From contig NZ_CP092099.1 of assembly GCF_022259695.1 (NCBI RefSeq), forward strand, positions 1,038,471-1,102,470: 64,000 nucleotides of DNA, given 5' to 3'. The position numbers and the translations under genes are program-made. This DNA is from Flaviramulus sp. BrNp1-15 (GTDB lineage: Bacteria > Bacteroidota > Bacteroidia > Flavobacteriales > Flavobacteriaceae). Position 1 is the first letter of the stretch, and every line of letters starts with the position of its first letter. Of this stretch, positions 1-7,969 are shown in pieces. The notes under the pieces are model-generated. The model made no database searches. It worked only from the letters and a program-made list of their open reading frames with translations, and had not been told where the DNA came from.

Positions 1-691
1 TGTCATTCTTATCATGTATAATTAAAACGTTTGCTTTTATATCTTTTGAAAAATTAGCTGAAGAAAAATATTCAGGTAAATGATTGAACTCTTTTAATAC
101 TTTTTGGTTCATAGCAGTTACAATTTTTTTATTGTATCCCATCATTTTCGAGTACCTATTAAAAACCCCCGTAAAATTTGATGGTGCTCCTAATAACACA
201 ATTTTTTTAACAGATTGTAATTGGTATTTATGTTGAAAAAAAACGGTAGCCATACCTCCAACCGAATGTCCAATAATAATATTAGCGTTAATTTTTTTTG
301 CTACAATACTAATACATTCTGAGTAAAGTATCGCATTAAATAACTTTCCTGTAGTGTTACCATGTGCAGGTGCGTCTAGTGTTACAATATTATAATCTAA
401 TTTAATTAAAATCTCTATTAAAGCTTTCCACCTGTAAGAGTTACTTTCCCAACCATGAGCCAATAAAATGGTATCTTTTTTACCTTTCCAATGGTAAGAC
501 ATTATAGCAATATCATTATACTTTACTACTTCTTTATTAGCAGATTTTAAAAAATCAGAATCAATGCCTTTTAATTTGCCTTTTTGAGGTTTTGAGAATA
601 ATAATATGGCAAGTTTAGCAGCTAATTTTGGCGAAATAAAGCTTACAAGGTTAAATGAAAAACCAATGCTTTTTAATAGGTTTTGGTTCAT
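1..691 (-). CDS. alpha/beta hydrolase, C-terminus cut by window edge
   Basis: The frame is open from an ATG at 691 to the left edge, giving 230 residues with no stop, so the C-terminus lies outside the window. The protein shows the alpha/beta-hydrolase order: an oxyanion strand LLAHGWES (about 76-83), the nucleophile elbow GHSVGG with Ser143, and the start of the acid motif IIHDKND at the cut, where Asp230 is the likely catalytic acid. The catalytic His would lie beyond the edge. The substrate cannot be predicted. Its start lies 2 nt after the stop of the upstream cupin gene, so the two are probably cotranscribed. Confidence 0.85.
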   Translation of the reverse strand, partial: MNQNLLKSIGFSFNLVSFISPKLAAKLAILLFSKPQKGKLKGIDSDFLKSANKEVVKYNDIAIMSYHWKGKKDTILLAHGWESNSYRWKALIEILIKLDYNIVTLDAPAHGNTTGKLFNAILYSECISIVAKKINANIIIGHSVGGMATVFFQHKYQLQSVKKIVLLGAPSNFTGVFNRYSKMMGYNKKIVTAMNQKVLKEFNHLPEYFSSANFSKDIKANVLIIHDKND

Positions 692-693
692 AT

Positions 694-1071
694 TTAAGCT
701 TCTCTATTTACTAAATCCATAGAAAAAGCTGGTGTGCAAATAGCTATATATTCACATACTTCGGTAAACGGATTGGAATATTGTACTCGGGTGTTTTTTT
801 CAATTTTGATTGACTGACCTGCTTCTAAAACAATGGTTTCACCTTCAATAATAAACTGCTTTTTACCTTTTATAATAAACGTGTATTCGTCAAATTCTGG
901 GGTTTGAAAAGGTTCACTCCAACCTGCAGGCGCTTTCATGTGTGCAATACTTATTTTAGAATTACCATTTGAAGCTAAACCAAAGTGTTCTTTTATAATT
1001 TTTCCATCTGTTGTTGGTACAACAAAAGGATTGTTTTGTATCGTATGTTTTTTAGGCTTCATAAATTTCAA
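694..1071 (-). CDS. cupin domain protein
   Basis: This 125-residue protein is a single small cupin. A beta-barrel pattern is visible: PEFDEYTFIIKGK around 58-70 followed by GETIVLEAGQSIKI around 77-90. The usual His pair of cupin motif 1 is weak, so metal binding is uncertain. Met1 and Met4 are both possible starts. The gene sits 3 nt after the YitT-family gene and 2 nt before the hydrolase, suggesting one minus-strand transcription unit. Small single cupins may be sensors or small-molecule enzymes, and no specific function can be given. Confidence 0.8.
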   Translation of the reverse strand: MKFMKPKKHTIQNNPFVVPTTDGKIIKEHFGLASNGNSKISIAHMKAPAGWSEPFQTPEFDEYTFIIKGKKQFIIEGETIVLEAGQSIKIEKNTRVQYSNPFTEVCEYIAICTPAFSMDLVNREA

Positions 1072-1074
1072 TCA

Positions 1075-2055
1075 TTAATGGTCCTTCATAGGTTTTCTTT
1101 TAATCATGCCACCTTTTAAATCTTTCACAACACCCATAATTACAAAAGCATCTTTATCAATTTTGTCAATTTCGGTTTGAAGTTTTGCTAGTTCTAGACG
1201 TGTTACGACAGTGTATATGATATCTTTGTCATAGCTTTTTCCTTGAGTGCCAAAACCTCCTTTACCTGCATAAATAGTACAAGCACGTCTTAATTTTTCG
1301 GTTAACATAATTCGTAAATCTTCATGCTTGTTAGAAATAATAGTAACGCCAACATATTCTTCTACACCATCCACTACAAAATCTACAGTTTTTGCTGCAG
1401 CCAAATACGTTAAAATGGCATAAAGAGCTGTTTCTACAGACAAAATATAAGCACCTAACGAGAAAATAATTATATTAATAAGAAATAGTACATCGCCTAT
1501 GGTGAGTGATAATTTTCGACCTAAGTAAATAGCTAAAATTTCGGTACCATCAATTACACTACCACCTCGCATAGACATGCCTATGCCAAAGCCTAAAAAG
1601 AACCCACCAAAAACAGCTATAAGTAACTTGTCTTCGGTAATAATAGGGTACTCTACAAAATGAACTACAAAAGCTAAAAACGTAATAGCAATAATACTTT
1701 TAATGGCAAATTTAGTGCCTATTGTTCTAGAAGCGAGAATTAAAAAAGGCAAATTAACTAAAACTAACAATATACCTAAATTTACAGATGTTATATGCTC
1801 TAGTAATAAAGAAATACCTGTGGCACCACCATCTATAAAATCATTAGGTAATAAGAAACCTTTTAAACCAAATCCTGCCGAAAACACCCCAATTATTATA
1901 TAAATATATTCTTTTATGGCATGAGATAATTCAACTTGAAAAACTCTTACCAAAGGCACAATTTCCTTTTTACTAACAGGTTTTTTAGTTTTTTGTTTTG
2001 ACTCTAATCGTTTTCGAGCTAGATCAATTAATATTTTTGATAAGAATGGATTCAT
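1075..2055 (-). CDS. YitT family membrane protein with DUF2179 domain
   Basis: The 326-residue protein has a basic N-terminal cytosolic stretch (1-45), then five or so hydrophobic segments between about 46 and 225, then a soluble C-terminal domain (about 235-316). Segments such as GFGLKGFLLPNDFIDGG and GIGMSMRGGSVIDGTEI are typical of the YitT/DUF161 membrane family. The end (VGVTIISNKHEDLRI onward) matches DUF2179. The family is widespread and of unsettled function, possibly transport. It lies directly upstream of the cupin gene. Confidence 0.85.
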   Translation of the reverse strand: MNPFLSKILIDLARKRLESKQKTKKPVSKKEIVPLVRVFQVELSHAIKEYIYIIIGVFSAGFGLKGFLLPNDFIDGGATGISLLLEHITSVNLGILLVLVNLPFLILASRTIGTKFAIKSIIAITFLAFVVHFVEYPIITEDKLLIAVFGGFFLGFGIGMSMRGGSVIDGTEILAIYLGRKLSLTIGDVLFLINIIIFSLGAYILSVETALYAILTYLAAAKTVDFVVDGVEEYVGVTIISNKHEDLRIMLTEKLRRACTIYAGKGGFGTQGKSYDKDIIYTVVTRLELAKLQTEIDKIDKDAFVIMGVVKDLKGGMIKRKPMKDH

Positions 2056-2064
2056 TAAGTTTTA

Positions 2065-2622
2065 TTAGTTACTCCAGTTTATAAAAAAGTATTTAATCTT
2101 AGCCTCATCTGGAATATGAGTCGCTTCAAACTTTAAATTCATGTCAAATCTTAAGTTTGCAGGTAATTCTTTTTTATCAATAGTAAAACTCGCATTAATA
2201 TCATCAACAGTAATAACTATTGAATTAATTAAATTGCTAATTCTGGTTATTTTGTATTGACTTTGAATATCTTTAAAAGTACTAATTGTTGAAATGTTTT
2301 TATCTGTTTTATAACGCTCATCTAATATTCTAACACTTTCTACAGTAGCGGTAGAGTCTAAAGCTTGTGTTGGGGTTAGAGATAATAGTTTTTTACCACC
2401 TTTTTCATAAATGTCTATAGCATTAGTATTTCCAGTAAACTCATCGCCACTTATGGATTTGAAAATAGAATCGTTTGCAAAAATGGTTTTCAAATCTTTA
2501 ACTTGAGTGGAATCTGTTAGTAATCCAACATGATGTTTAGAAATTTCAAATGGGTTTTGTTCTTTTTTACAACTAGTAAATAAAAGGGTCAAGGCAAGAA
2601 TGCCTAAAAATAAATTTCGCAT
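2065..2622 (-). CDS. putative lipoprotein of unknown function
   Basis: The 185-residue protein starts with a lipoprotein signal peptide: hydrophobic residues 3-16 followed by FTSC with lipobox Cys18. The rest is a soluble domain of about 165 residues, rich in Asp, Lys and Thr, with alternating beta-type segments and no motif I recognise. It is probably anchored in an outer-membrane or periplasmic leaflet after processing by Lgt, which is encoded in this window at 22647-23576. It ends 9 nt before the YitT-family gene on the same strand. Confidence 0.7.
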   Translation of the reverse strand: MRNLFLGILALTLLFTSCKKEQNPFEISKHHVGLLTDSTQVKDLKTIFANDSIFKSISGDEFTGNTNAIDIYEKGGKKLLSLTPTQALDSTATVESVRILDERYKTDKNISTISTFKDIQSQYKITRISNLINSIVITVDDINASFTIDKKELPANLRFDMNLKFEATHIPDEAKIKYFFINWSN

Positions 2623-2668
2623 TAAAATTAATTGTATTATTTAATTAATATATGTTGGTTCTACCAAC

Positions 2669-4210
2669 TTATTTTTTCATCACTTTGGTTAAAATACCAA
2701 AAACACTTCTAATAAAAGTGGCACTAGTTAGCACTTTAACAACAGGGTTCATTCTGGAGCTTTTTCTACGAGTACTTGTCGTTCTTTTTTTAGATTCAGC
2801 TTTCTTTAATGCCTCTTGTTCTTCTCGTGCTTTTTCTTTTGCTTCTTCAGCCTCTGCTTCTTCAATTTTCTTGTTAAGTAATTCATAAGCGCTTTCTCTA
2901 TCAATAGTTTCGTTGTATTTCTTAACCAATTTAGATTTAGAAAGTAAGGTGTTTAATTCCATATCGGTTAAAACATCCATTCTACTCATAGGTGCACGCA
3001 TCATTGTTGCAGCCAGTGGAGTAGGGCGACCTTTTTCATCTAAAGCAGAAACTAAAGCTTCACCAATACCTAAAGAGGTTAAAACTTCTGTAGTGTCGTA
3101 ATACTCAGAATCTGGATAGTTTTGAGCGGTTAGTTTTATAGCTTTTCTATCTTTTGCGGTAAAAGCTCGTAATGCATGTTGCACTTTTAATCCTAATTGA
3201 CTTAGTACAGCTTCTGGAACATCAGTAGGGTTTTGAGTTACAAAATATAAACCTACGCCTTTACTTCGAATCAACTTTACAATACTTTCAATTTGATTTA
3301 ATAAGGCTTTTGAAGCTTCATCAAAAATTAAGTGAGCCTCATCAATAAACATAACAAGTTCTGGTCTGTCGCTATCACCTTGTTCTGGGAATGTTGAATA
3401 TATTTCTGCTAAAAGACTCAACATAAATGTTGAAAACAATTTAGGTCTGTCTTGTATATCGGTTAATCTGATGATATTAATATAACCACGACCATCATCA
3501 TCAACCCTTAATAAATCTTGAACATCAAAAGATGTTTCTCCAAAAAACAAATCAGCACCTTGTTGTTCTAGCTCAACAACTTTACGTAAAATAGCACCTG
3601 TAGAAGCAGTAGAAATTCTGCCATAAGCTTCTGCAAATTCTTCTTTACCTTCTTGAGTGGCATATTGTAATATTTTTTTAAAATCTTTTAAGTCTAGAAT
3701 AGGTAGTTTGTTATCATCACAATATTGAAAAATAACGGCAACTATTCCAGATTGAGTTTCAGATAAATCTAATATTCTTGAAAGTAATACGGGCCCAAAT
3801 TCACTTACGGTAGCTCTTAACCTAACACCATCTTGTTCAGAAAGTGTTAGAATTTCAACAGGAAAAGGTTTAGCTTCAAAAGGGATGCCTATTTTTTCAT
3901 GGCGTTCATCAATTTTTGGATGACCCGGACTTGGTTGTGCAAGACCACTTAAATCACCTTTAATATCCATTAGTAATACAGGAACACCTTTATCACTTAA
4001 GTTTTCAGCTAATACTTGAAGCGATTTTGTTTTTCCGGTACCTGTTGCTCCTGCAATTAATCCGTGTCTATTTAATGTTTTTAAAGGTATTTTAACGTGC
4101 GCTCCTGTAACAGTTTCACCATCTAACATAGCTGCTCCAATAGGAATAAAGTCGCCTTTCGTTTCGTTACCTTCTGTTATGTATTTAAAAAAAGTGTCCT
4201 TAGTACTCAT
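2669..4210 (-). CDS. HerA-like (DUF853) ATPase
   Basis: A 513-residue P-loop ATPase of the DUF853/HerA-FtsK superfamily. Walker A is GATGTGKT at 54-61, Walker B is VMFIDEAH at 286-293, and a sensor-like FVTQNPTD follows at about 323-330. The opening PIGAAMLDGETVTGAHVKIP is typical of this family. The C-terminal part (about 440-495) is a charged coiled coil rich in Glu and Lys, then a basic hydrophobic tail. Such proteins are thought to move DNA or proteins, but no partner nuclease such as NurA is adjacent, so the substrate is open. Confidence 0.88.
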   Translation of the reverse strand: MSTKDTFFKYITEGNETKGDFIPIGAAMLDGETVTGAHVKIPLKTLNRHGLIAGATGTGKTKSLQVLAENLSDKGVPVLLMDIKGDLSGLAQPSPGHPKIDERHEKIGIPFEAKPFPVEILTLSEQDGVRLRATVSEFGPVLLSRILDLSETQSGIVAVIFQYCDDNKLPILDLKDFKKILQYATQEGKEEFAEAYGRISTASTGAILRKVVELEQQGADLFFGETSFDVQDLLRVDDDGRGYINIIRLTDIQDRPKLFSTFMLSLLAEIYSTFPEQGDSDRPELVMFIDEAHLIFDEASKALLNQIESIVKLIRSKGVGLYFVTQNPTDVPEAVLSQLGLKVQHALRAFTAKDRKAIKLTAQNYPDSEYYDTTEVLTSLGIGEALVSALDEKGRPTPLAATMMRAPMSRMDVLTDMELNTLLSKSKLVKKYNETIDRESAYELLNKKIEEAEAEEAKEKAREEQEALKKAESKKRTTSTRRKSSRMNPVVKVLTSATFIRSVFGILTKVMKK

Positions 4211-4276
4211 GCCTTATATTTTGCATAAAAATACAGGAAAAAAAAGGAACAAAAAAAATGCTTTCAGATTAAAGCA

Positions 4277-5002
4277 TTATTTTATTTTTTCAATGTAGAT
4301 ATTTGAAGTGCCAGCACTTCTAAATACTGTAGGCGCAGAATTTCCACCTCTTGTAGTTTGCACACTAATGGTTTGTGGTGCAGTAATTTCAAAAATTTCT
4401 GTAATATGAAGGGAGGCTTCTAAATGACCGTTTGCATGTCTTACATATCCTGTGTTAGCTATAGCTCCGGTAGGAGTTCCACCAACAGCAATTTGTGCTT
4501 CAACAGAAACTCTTTGGTCTGTATTACCGCCAATAGTTGGTACTCGATATGCTATGTTTACTGTAATTCTATATCGTCCAGAAGTGTTAATAGTTAGAGT
4601 GTTTCCCGCTTGAGTGTAGAGTGTTGTATCATCATTCCAATTTTGAGTGCCAAAAATTGGAATATTTGTGTAGGCACCAGTATTAATATTAGTTGTTAAA
4701 TCAGTATTACTATATTTTACTGAATTATTATGAGATATTTTGCTCCAATCAGGTGTAACATTATCCCCAAAATTAAAAACAAACTCATTTTCATCAGAAT
4801 TAAATAACAAAAGTCCTTCGGCTGGGTTTGTAATAGCGTTAATTTGTGCTGTTGTTAACCTTGGTATTAAAATGCCTTTGTCAGTAGATTCTATATCTAA
4901 AATAGAGGAGTTATCTGGGTTTGTTGTGCCTATACCAACTTGAGAATAGCTATGATAATTTATGCAAAAAAGCATAATTACCACATAGAGAATGTGCTTC
5001 AT
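4277..5002 (-). CDS. secreted C1q-like/fibre-type protein
   Basis: The 241-residue protein has a Sec signal peptide ending at SYSQ. It continues with VGIGTTNPDNSSILDIES and KGILIPRLTTAQINAI, a head seen in many Bacteroidota exported fibre-like proteins. The C-terminal half (about 95-241) alternates beta strands with Gly/Thr loops (SGRYRITVNIAYRV, ISVQTTRGG), consistent with a C1q/TNF-like beta sandwich. It is probably exported or surface exposed, with binding or structural roles likely. It stands alone, upstream of and divergent from queE. Confidence 0.7.
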   Translation of the reverse strand: MKHILYVVIMLFCINYHSYSQVGIGTTNPDNSSILDIESTDKGILIPRLTTAQINAITNPAEGLLLFNSDENEFVFNFGDNVTPDWSKISHNNSVKYSNTDLTTNINTGAYTNIPIFGTQNWNDDTTLYTQAGNTLTINTSGRYRITVNIAYRVPTIGGNTDQRVSVEAQIAVGGTPTGAIANTGYVRHANGHLEASLHITEIFEITAPQTISVQTTRGGNSAPTVFRSAGTSNIYIEKIK

Positions 5003-5108
5003 TTTTTGAGAGATTGAGAGAAAAGAAATACATAGATTAATTAATCAAGTACAAGTTACTTAAATTGAATTGAAATACAAAATACTAAGAAAAAGTAATG
5101 GGAATATG

Positions 5109-5116
5109 TATATTTG
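5109..5116 (+). promoter_or_regulatory. -7 promoter element of queE
   Basis: TATATTTG matches the Bacteroidota -7 consensus TAnnTTTG exactly. It ends 6 nt before the queE ATG, so the transcript would begin at or just before the start codon and be nearly leaderless. I see no good TTG -33 element at the usual distance. Confidence 0.65.
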
Positions 5117-5122
5117 CACGTT

Positions 5123-5752
5123 ATGAATAAAGATGTACAAATATTGGTAGATAAAGGCGAAATGTTGCCTTTAATGGAGGAGTTTTATACGATTCAAGGA
5201 GAAGGCTATCACAAAGGAACTGCGGCTTATTTTGTGCGTATTGGCGGATGCGATGTGGGTTGCCATTGGTGTGATGTGAAGGAAAGTTGGAATGCTAATT
5301 TACATCCTCCTACTGAGACGTCTAAAATTGTTGAAAACGCTAAAAAATATAGCGATACTATTGTTATAACAGGTGGCGAACCTCTAACTTGGGATATGAC
5401 AAGTTTAACATCTCAATTAAAAGCTGAAGGTTTGCAAGTGCATATTGAAACATCGGGTGCATACAAATTAACAGGCACTTGGGATTGGATATGCTTATCA
5501 CCAAAAAAAATGAAACTTCCAACCAAAGAAGTGTATGAAAAGGCAGATGAGCTAAAAGTAATTGTTTATAATAAAGATGATTTTCGCTTCGCGGAAGAAC
5601 AGGCTGCTAAAGTAAATAAAAACTGTATTTTATATTTACAACCCGAGTGGAGTAAACGAGATAAAGTGATTCCAGAAATTGTAGATTACGTTATGAAAAA
5701 CCCAAAATGGAAAGTATCTCTTCAAACACATAAGTATTTGAATATTCCATAA
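5123..5752 (+). CDS. queE: 7-carboxy-7-deazaguanine synthase QueE (radical SAM)
   Basis: QueE converts 6-carboxy-tetrahydropterin to 7-carboxy-7-deazaguanine in the queuosine precursor pathway. The 209-residue protein carries the substrate motif EEFYTIQGEG (19-28) and the radical-SAM cluster motif GGCDVGCHWC with Cys43, Cys47 and Cys50 (CxxxCxxC). VITGGEP follows, which binds SAM. An in-frame TTG at 5114 would add three residues, but it lies inside the -7 promoter element, so ATG 5123 is chosen. The other que genes are not in the window. Confidence 0.93.
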   Translation: MNKDVQILVDKGEMLPLMEEFYTIQGEGYHKGTAAYFVRIGGCDVGCHWCDVKESWNANLHPPTETSKIVENAKKYSDTIVITGGEPLTWDMTSLTSQLKAEGLQVHIETSGAYKLTGTWDWICLSPKKMKLPTKEVYEKADELKVIVYNKDDFRFAEEQAAKVNKNCILYLQPEWSKRDKVIPEIVDYVMKNPKWKVSLQTHKYLNIP

Positions 5753-5758
5753 TAAAAC

Positions 5759-5856
5759 CGTCATTACGAAGCGTCTTGATGGTTATCAAGATGATGAAGT
5801 AATCTTTCAAATTAAGTTAGGAATTTAAAGATTGCTTCGTTCCACTCGCAATGACG
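5759..5856. repeat. 98-bp imperfect inverted repeat (REP/MITE-like)
   Basis: The outer arms CGTCATTACGA (5759-5769) and TCGCAATGACG (5846-5856) are inverted copies with one mismatch. Inner arms GAAGTAATCTTT (5796-5807) and AAAGATTGCTTC (5827-5838) also pair with one mismatch. The element fills the gap between the convergent genes queE and the DUF2911 gene. It resembles the CGTCATTGCGAGGAACGAAGCAATC-like intergenic palindromes dispersed in many bacterial genomes. It could also act as a bidirectional terminator. Confidence 0.7.
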
Positions 5857-5893
5857 ACTTTCATATTATTTTGTAATAGTAATCAGTATCTCA

Positions 5894-6421
5894 TTATTTG
5901 CTAACAGGTACAGAAACTCTGGTTGTTCCCCAGGCTAAATGCATTTTTCCATCATCAAAAGCAATAGAAAATGCTTCAACAGAATCTCCAGAACTTACAG
6001 GTGCTTTTACACGCAACACATCGTTGCCTTCTTTGTAGCTATATGCTCCCCAAACATCTAAATCGTTACTTAAAATAATAGTCCATTCGGTTTCTCCAGG
6101 AATAGTAAATAAAGAATATGTTCCAGCTTTTACAGTTTTACCTCCAAAATTGGTGTCTTGATAAAACTTAATTTCAGTAGCTTCGTTAGCACCAGTTCTC
6201 CAAACTTTTCCATTAGGAGCAAGGTTACTTAATGCTCTTCCTTTAAGTTGAGGTCTGCTGTAAATAACTTTAACCATTGGTGGAGAATTTCTATCGGTTT
6301 TATAGTAAGCTATATCAAGTGGACTTTTGTCTATTCCAGAAAATTTTTGAGCATTTACATTTACTGTTAAAAGCATAATAAATGCAAAAGCAATGGTTGT
6401 TAATAAGGTTGATTTTTTCAT
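5894..6421 (-). CDS. DUF2911 domain secreted protein
   Basis: The 175-residue protein has a signal peptide (1-24, ending VNAQ). The mature part matches DUF2911: SPPMVKVIYSRPQLKGR, then NGKVWRTGANEATEI, then GKTVKAGTYSLFTIPGE and a WGAYSY stretch. These proteins are common exported beta-rich proteins of Bacteroidota with no established function. It is monocistronic, ending against the inverted repeat at 5759-5856. Confidence 0.85.
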   Translation of the reverse strand: MKKSTLLTTIAFAFIMLLTVNVNAQKFSGIDKSPLDIAYYKTDRNSPPMVKVIYSRPQLKGRALSNLAPNGKVWRTGANEATEIKFYQDTNFGGKTVKAGTYSLFTIPGETEWTIILSNDLDVWGAYSYKEGNDVLRVKAPVSSGDSVEAFSIAFDDGKMHLAWGTTRVSVPVSK

Positions 6422-6529
6422 ATTGAAATTTTTAAGTTTAGAATTGCTTAAAGTTAACGGGAAATTGTCTTAAAATAATTATAAAAGTCGGAGGCTTATG
6501 TTAAAGTTTATAGCTAAACTTATTTTTTT

Positions 6530-6658
6530 GGGGTTTCAATGTGCTTGTATAAGATTAGTTGTGTGTTTTTATACAACTAAGAACCGAAAAAAAAAATCTA
6601 CTGAGTATGCATAAATAGGTAGTGACGAGTAATTTGTTATAGAAGTTGTTGGTAATAA
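6530..6658 (-). repeat. cassette-like repeat element, copy A
   Basis: This gap contains the 8-bp hairpin TTAGTTGT...ACAACTAA (about 6555-6580), preceded by GTGCTTGTATAAGA and ending with GTTGTTGGTAA near 6645-6656. Copy B at 7160-7300 has the same parts in the same order: GTGTTTGTGTATGG, a TTAGTTG/CAACTAA hairpin, and a terminal CATTGTTGGCTAACG. On the minus strand each copy follows one small gene. The remaining sequence from 6422 to 6530 shows nothing I recognise. Confidence 0.5.
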
Positions 6659-7081
6659 TTATTTTTTCTTTTGATATTTTGAACTGCAACCTTCAATACA
6701 AATTGCTCCGCTAGTAGGGGTTAGGATAAAGTAATCTGAGAAAAATTCTAACTTATATGTTATAAAACCATCTTCATTTTCTGCATTTGAAGTAAATCCA
6801 ATACAGTTGTATTTTAAAAGTAATTTATTTTCTACTATCGAAAAATTTCCAGTAATACATTCACTAAATTTATTTGAAGAAAATGTTCCGTTTTCAAAAA
6901 ACTCGATTTCTTCTCCATTATCAATATCTATCCAATATTGAGGTCCGCCTGCACTAATATATGCTTCTGTTAGAACCCATTTTCCAGCTATCAAATTTTC
7001 GTCTACAAATATTGGTTCATCTGTTTTATCACAAGCGTTAAAAAATAATAAAAACCCTATTAAATATAATTTAAATTTCAT
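6659..7081 (-). CDS. small lipoprotein, lipocalin-like
   Basis: The 140-residue protein has a lipoprotein signal with Cys17 (FFNAC). The mature sequence includes LIAGKWVLTEAYISAGG and GTFSSNKFSECITGNFSI. The 'xGxW...L' start and later beta strands resemble lipocalin-like or META-like lipoproteins of Bacteroidota, with several Cys residues near the end (CIEGC). The function is unknown. It is bracketed by the two related repeat elements at 6530-6658 and 7160-7300, suggesting an accessory gene. Confidence 0.7.
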   Translation of the reverse strand: MKFKLYLIGFLLFFNACDKTDEPIFVDENLIAGKWVLTEAYISAGGPQYWIDIDNGEEIEFFENGTFSSNKFSECITGNFSIVENKLLLKYNCIGFTSNAENEDGFITYKLEFFSDYFILTPTSGAICIEGCSSKYQKKK

Positions 7082-7159
7082 TTTGATCCTTTTCGTTTAA
7101 GATGCTATTTTTCTTAAAAGGTTGCGTAGCTATTTTGGTCAGCTTTTCGCCGAATGTAT

Positions 7160-7300
7160 TCCATCGTGTTTGTGTATGGTTAGTTGTGTGTGTAAGCAAC
7201 TAATTTAGAAAACAAATACGAACCCGAGAAAATTCCAAAGGAATTTTCCAAATAGGCACTTGCCAAAGCAATTAATTATACACATTGTTGGCTAACGTTT
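7160..7300 (-). repeat. cassette-like repeat element, copy B
   Basis: This region holds GTGTTTGTGTATGG, the hairpin TTAGTTG...CAACTAA (about 7180-7203), AATACGAACCCGAGAAAATTCC with a nearby AAATTCC/GGAATTT inverted pair, and ends ACACATTGTTGGCTAACG (about 7281-7298). It is the better preserved relative of copy A. On the minus strand it directly follows the stop of the 7302-7775 gene, so the order is gene, element, gene, element. Confidence 0.5.
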
Positions 7301-7301
7301 A

Positions 7302-7775
7302 TCATAGGTAATTGAAGAATAATTCTACAATAACACCAAGGATAATACTAAAGATGACTCCTAAATTAGATAAGGGTTTTAATTTAAATTTGTTTACAAT
7401 TGCTAGCCATAGGCATAACAGAGCACAAATCGATAAAATTATAGTTCCATATAAAGGTAAGATGCTATTGAAAAGCCCTATTTGATTAAAAAAGGGATCT
7501 AGCAAAGCAGTAAAACCAAAAAGGGCCAAAGTGAAATTTGTCTTTTTGTGCCCAATAAATAAGTAATAACTTGCAATTAATAGTTCAACACTTATTGCTA
7601 ATGGACCAAATTGGTTATAATATTCTCTTTTAAAATATGCTTCGAAACCTTCTGGAAACTCAATCTTCGTTATAAAGGCAATACTTAAACCAATTCCAAT
7701 AATCAAAAGTAATAATGCAATTATCTTCCTTTTTTTCATGAGGTGCTTTTTAATGTTTGGTAACATGTTATACAA
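7302..7775 (-). CDS. small integral membrane protein, unknown
   Basis: The protein has up to 157 residues. About four hydrophobic helices are visible: IIALLLLIIGIGLSIAFI, LAISVELLIASYYLFIG, a segment around 100-122, and LGVIFSIILGVIVELFF at the end. Met13 (MKKRK) just before the first helix is a plausible alternative start and would give a cleaner membrane protein. No conserved motif is recognised. It is the second gene of the two-gene repeat-bracketed segment. Confidence 0.6.
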   Translation of the reverse strand: MYNMLPNIKKHLMKKRKIIALLLLIIGIGLSIAFITKIEFPEGFEAYFKREYYNQFGPLAISVELLIASYYLFIGHKKTNFTLALFGFTALLDPFFNQIGLFNSILPLYGTIILSICALLCLWLAIVNKFKLKPLSNLGVIFSIILGVIVELFFNYL

Positions 7776-7839
7776 TAGCTTATATTCTGTTACCCAAAAA
7801 TAGAACAGGATAACAATACTTTTTATTACCGTTGTACTG

Positions 7840-7864
7840 TAAAGATAATTTATATCATGATATA
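7840..7864 (-). promoter_or_regulatory. candidate promoter with adjacent 14-bp palindrome
   Basis: On the minus strand TATCTTTA (7840-7847) matches 7 of 8 bases of TAnnTTTG upstream of the 7302-7775 gene. Immediately upstream of it lies the perfect palindrome TATATCATGATATA (7851-7864). It is placed where a dimeric regulator could overlap the promoter, but no regulator gene is adjacent. Confidence 0.35.
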
Positions 7865-7896
7865 AAAAAATCCCAACAATTTTGTTGGGATTTTTA
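7864..7896 (-). terminator. terminator of the gat operon
   Basis: Arms TCCCAACAA (7871-7879) and TTGTTGGGA (7882-7890) are flanked by an A run and a T run. The hairpin lies about 75 nt past the gatB/aspS stop codon on the minus strand. Confidence 0.85.
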
Positions 7897-7969
7897 TTTG
7901 GTTATATGTTAATGAAGTTCTTGATACAATACCTCGTATCTAGGCATTACTTGAACTAACATAGAGTTA

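Noticed and set aside
5114-5122. TTG start extending QueE by three residues
   Set aside because: The TTG is the end of the perfect TATATTTG promoter element, and the ATG at 5123 fits the family start.
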